The position numbers and the translations under genes are program-made. Of a DNA stretch of 16,650 nucleotides, positions 15,017 to 16,650 are shown piece after piece. This DNA is from an uncultured Eubacteriales bacterium (GTDB lineage: Bacteria; Bacillota_A; Clostridia; Peptostreptococcales; Anaerovoracaceae), in assembly GCA_902774195.1 (NCBI GenBank), contig CACYHM010000004.1, positions 1 to 16,650 on the forward strand. Reading direction: 5' to 3'. The notes below the pieces were generated by a model that ran no database searches, was not told the DNA's origin, and worked only from the letters and a program-made list of their open reading frames with translations. Within the stretch, counting starts at the first letter, position 1; each line of letters begins with the position of its first letter.

Positions 15017-15675
15017 GCGATGTCACCTTCCTCCCTGTCACCCGGAAAATAATCATCCTCCGGGCCATTCGACTCTGATTCTGCATCATAGTCATCAGAG
15101 TCATGACCTTCCTCATAAGCATCAGCCTGCTCATCGGAATCTTCATAGAGTTCACCCGGTGAATTTTCAGGCAGAGGTTTTTGCAGATGATCATCCATAA
15201 ACGGGATATCACGCATCGCATATTCCATTGTGTCATTTGTGTCTCCCGGCATTACCTGCATGTCCCTCGGGGCTGCATGTACAGGCCTCGGCACGCCATT
15301 CTGGCCCGCATCGACCGCGTTTCCGCATGCATACCTCTCGCTGAGAAGCGTGAACAGGCGTGCAGCTTCGATTTCATGGAGAGTGATGCCTCTCGACATT
15401 GTCGAATAGCCTGGCGCCCAGTCCCTGATATCGACCTTGGGCGGATTGCCATTCCACGCAACGGAATTTACCTCCTTTCTCCAGCCATTGTCTCTTACCG
15501 ACAGTACACCGATATGTTCTTTAATATCGAATACCACAGGATCATCATTTCTCTGGCCGCCGTACTGATTGTTGTAACGTCTGTTTCTCCTCCCTCCGCC
15601 ATTGTTCCACTGGCCGTTACCTGAACCGCCGTTGTTCCACTGGCCGCTTCCGGATCGTGTGTTGTTATAAGCCAT
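15013..15675 (-). CDS. PC4/YdbC-like ssDNA-binding protein with Gly/Asn-rich head and acidic tail
   Basis: A 220-residue protein. Residues 47-112 match the YdbC branch of the PC4 (p15) fold: FDIKEHIGVLSVRDNGWRKE, then VAWNGNPPKVDIRDWAP and the GITLHEIEAARLF helix. This fold binds single-stranded nucleic acid; bacterial members are usually only 70-80 residues. The head (1-45) is rich in Gly, Asn and Arg and repeats GQWNNGG twice, encoded by a 21-bp DNA repeat at 15596-15616 and 15626-15646. The tail (about 165-220) is strongly acidic (Asp, Glu, Ser), a layout reminiscent of SSB-like proteins with acidic tips. AAGGAGGT five to six bases upstream fixes the ATG at 15675 over an upstream TTG. It overlaps the adhesin start by four bases. 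Function is inferred from the fold only. Confidence 0.85.
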   Translation of the reverse strand: MAYNNTRSGSGQWNNGGSGNGQWNNGGGRRNRRYNNQYGGQRNDDPVVFDIKEHIGVLSVRDNGWRKEVNSVAWNGNPPKVDIRDWAPGYSTMSRGITLHEIEAARLFTLLSERYACGNAVDAGQNGVPRPVHAAPRDMQVMPGDTNDTMEYAMRDIPFMDDHLQKPLPENSPGELYEDSDEQADAYEEGHDSDDYDAESESNGPEDDYFPGDREEGDIA

Positions 15676-15915
15676 CTTTACCTCCTTCGCCGCCGCAGTC
15701 TTATCGCCGGTTCCCTCCTTAAAAATCTCTGCGGTCAATAGCTGTATAAATATGCTAACCCGAATCCGTTTTTTTGTCGAACAATCCGTGAATGAAATCC
15801 TGCAATTTATCCACTTTTGTCAAAAAAACAAAGAGATACATGAAATTTCATGGAAATGCGTTCACTTTTGGATCACAGTGACGACTGCAGAAACGATTCG
15901 AAGCGGCAGATGCTC
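15676..15915 (-). promoter_or_regulatory. Upstream region of the PC4-like/adhesin operon
   Basis: No gene is evident. On the minus strand a TTGACA (15818-15823) is a perfect -35 hexamer, but no good -10 lies 16-18 bases downstream (GGATTT at 17). Another weak AT-rich -10 candidate, TATTTA, occurs around 15752-15757. The promoter is therefore expected here but not placed. Near the gene, CCGCAG (15729-15734) and CTGCGG (15693-15698) form a 6-bp inverted repeat that encloses an extra AAGGAGG not followed by a start codon. This could form a leader hairpin just before the true ribosome binding site. Confidence 0.4.
15839..15852. promoter_or_regulatory. Perfect 14-bp palindrome, possible operator
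   Basis: CATGAAATTTCATG is a perfect palindrome. It lies 15 bases upstream (in the direction of transcription) of the TTGACA at 15818-15823. The position suits an activator or repressor site for the PC4-like/adhesin operon. I do not recognise the motif as that of a named regulator. Confidence 0.45.
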
Positions 15916-16088
15916 ACTTCCGTCCTGAACGCCGAAAACGGGGCTTTGAGACGGAAGTCCGGGTACGTACACGACTGAAAACTTCCGTCCTGAATGCTGA
16001 AAACAGGGCTTTGGGACGGAAGTCTGGTAGCACGCAAGGTATGAAACTTCCGTCCTGAATGCCGAAATCAAGGCTTTGGGACGGAAGT
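15916..16088. repeat. Three palindromic repeats at an exact 65-bp period
   Basis: Three 43-bp units lie at 15916-15958, 15981-16023 and 16046-16088, separated by 22-bp spacers. Each begins ACTTCCGTCC and ends GACGGAAGT, so each can fold into a hairpin with a 9-10 bp perfect stem and a small inner GCC/GGC stem (two of the three units). The arms are nearly invariant, while the central 15 or so bases vary (GCCGAAAACG, GCTGAAAACA, GCCGAAATCA). The spacers show weak similarity to one another, which suggests a 65-bp tandem duplication rather than spacer acquisition. The array lies between the tuf terminator and the PC4-like operon, outside any credible gene. Possible roles include a protein-binding array, a REP/BIME-type mobile palindrome or a structured RNA. 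Confidence 0.85.
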
Positions 16089-16115
16089 CTGCAAATGTGA
16101 GAAATTCAGCATGAT

Positions 16116-16143
16116 AAAAGGCGCCGCCGAAGCAGCGCCTTTC
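16116..16143 (-). terminator. Intrinsic terminator downstream of tuf
   Basis: On the minus strand GGCGCTGC pairs with GCGGCGCC across a TTCG tetraloop (stem arms 16132-16139 and 16120-16127; one U-G pair), flanked by AAA and followed by TTTTAT. The C(UUCG)G loop is exceptionally stable. It ends the tuf transcript about 135 bases after the stop codon. On the plus strand only three T follow, so its activity in that direction would be weaker. Confidence 0.9.
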
Positions 16144-16163
16144 AATTTATAATTACGAAGTAA

Positions 16164-16263
16164 TTTTCGTTCACAGCGAGGAAACAAGAGGACGAGCAGC
16201 GGAGCTTACTTGAAGTAAGTGAGCAGCGCAGCGCCTCGCAGTTGACAATGCTGTGGGCGAAAA
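16164..16263. repeat. Large interrupted inverted repeat in the tuf 3' region
   Basis: Left arm TTTTCG (16164-16169) and CACAGCGAGG (16172-16181) are mirrored by right-arm blocks CCTCGC (16234-16239), GCTGTG (16250-16255) and CGAAAA (16258-16263); ten extra bases interrupt the right arm. Inside lies a second dyad, CTTACTT-G-AAGTAAG, at about 16205-16219, flanked by direct GAGCAGCG copies. An AATTAC-GAA-GTAATT hairpin sits just outside at 16151-16165. The element occupies the tuf 3' untranslated region, before the terminator. It resembles a small palindromic mobile repeat, but I cannot identify a family. Confidence 0.6.
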
Positions 16264-16273
16264 GGACGAGTAA

Positions 16274-16650
16274 TTATTCGATGATCTCGGTAACAACGCC
16301 CGATCCTACTGTCCTTCCGCCTTCTCTGATAGCGAATCTCAGTCCTTCTTCGATAGCGATCGGTGTGATCATTGAAGAATGGTGTGTGGCGGCCGCCTTC
16401 TTCCTTCTTCAGTACGTATACCTGGCCCTTGAACTTTGTGTGAGGGTGGATTGTGCCCGGCTTTGCCAGTACCTGTCCTCTTTCGATCTCTGTTCTCTGT
16501 ACGCCTCTCAGCAGTGCGCCGATGTTGTCGCCTGTCTCTGCCTGATCCAGAGTCTTCTTGAACATCTCTACGCCTGTTACGACGACTTTTCTCTTCTCGT
16601 CTGTCAGTCCTACGATCTCTACTTCATCGCCGACCTTCAGCATTCCTCTC
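16274..16650 (-). pseudogene. tuf: Elongation factor Tu, 3' part, with internal deletion and frameshift
   Basis: Entering from the right edge the frame reads [20 protein letters not shown], clearly EF-Tu domain II, and continues perfectly to GGRHTPFFN (codon ending near 16372). The next bases, in a different frame, encode [20 protein letters not shown] and end VVTEIIE with a TAA at 16274-16276, the normal EF-Tu C-terminus. Intact EF-Tu has about 38 residues between these points (GYRPQFYFRTTDVTG ... MTVEL). About 113 bp are therefore missing, and the frame is broken. Read straight on, translation would add unrelated residues and stop near 16206. The lost part of domain III contacts aminoacyl-tRNA and EF-Ts, so this copy cannot make normal EF-Tu. 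It is either a decayed second tuf or a sequence/assembly error at a duplicated gene. The upstream half lies outside the window. Confidence 0.88.

Noticed and set aside
15862..16071. Minus-strand frame of 69 codons across the palindrome array
   Set aside because: The predicted protein is just the translated repeats, with no ribosome binding site and no family resemblance.
15916..16088. CRISPR array
   Set aside because: The units are 43 bp with variable centres and only 22-bp spacers. The spacers are weakly similar to each other, there are just three units, and no cas gene is visible. Tandem palindromic repeats fit better.
16206..16643. Complete 145-residue protein starting at the methionine at 16643
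   Set aside because: That methionine is internal to EF-Tu domain II, since the preceding codons continue the family sequence. The part after 16372 is an out-of-frame reading caused by the deletion.

Overview
The window reads as a chromosomal segment of a Gram-positive, spore-former-type Firmicute, most likely an anaerobic member of the class Clostridia. The basis is the gene order of the S10/spc ribosomal protein cluster, the zinc-type S14 (CxxC...CxxC), strong AGGAGG ribosome binding sites before almost every gene, and a sortase-anchored surface protein of a type common in Clostridia. Every convincing gene lies on the minus strand, so transcription runs from the right edge to the left edge.

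Positions 1-9440 hold the S10-spc operon in the order S10, L3, L4, L23, L2, S19, L22, S3, L16, L29, S17, L14, L24, L5, S14, S8, L6, L18, S5, L30 and the start of L15. Gaps are mostly 11-30 bases. Three pairs (L4/L23, L22/S3, L16/L29) overlap as TAATG. A strong sigma-A-type promoter with phased A-tracts lies at 9380-9440 and is followed by a leader of about 335 nt rich in inverted repeats. Some of these are mutually exclusive, and one can cover the rpsJ Shine-Dalgarno sequence. S3 has an unusual charged C-terminal extension of about 75 residues.

Positions 9441-15915 hold an accessory block placed between tuf and rpsJ, which are usually adjacent in Firmicutes. In transcription order it contains a PC4/YdbC-like ssDNA-binding protein with an acidic tail; a large LPXTG-type surface adhesin whose start overlaps the PC4-like stop codon (ATGA); the tRNA methylthiotransferase MtaB; an IspD/TarI-family cytidylyltransferase that looks more like TarI; and a HIT-family nucleotide hydrolase with its own promoter and a clear intrinsic terminator.

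Positions 15916-16650 hold three 43-nt palindromic units at an exact 65-bp period, a strong UUCG-loop terminator, a large interrupted inverted repeat, and the 3' part of tuf. This tuf copy lacks a stretch of roughly 113 bp, which removes about 38 residues of domain III and shifts the frame. It is therefore either a pseudogene or an assembly error. The points that most deserve a second look are the rpsJ leader, the palindrome array, the broken tuf, and the translational coupling of a nucleic-acid-binding protein to a cell-wall adhesin.
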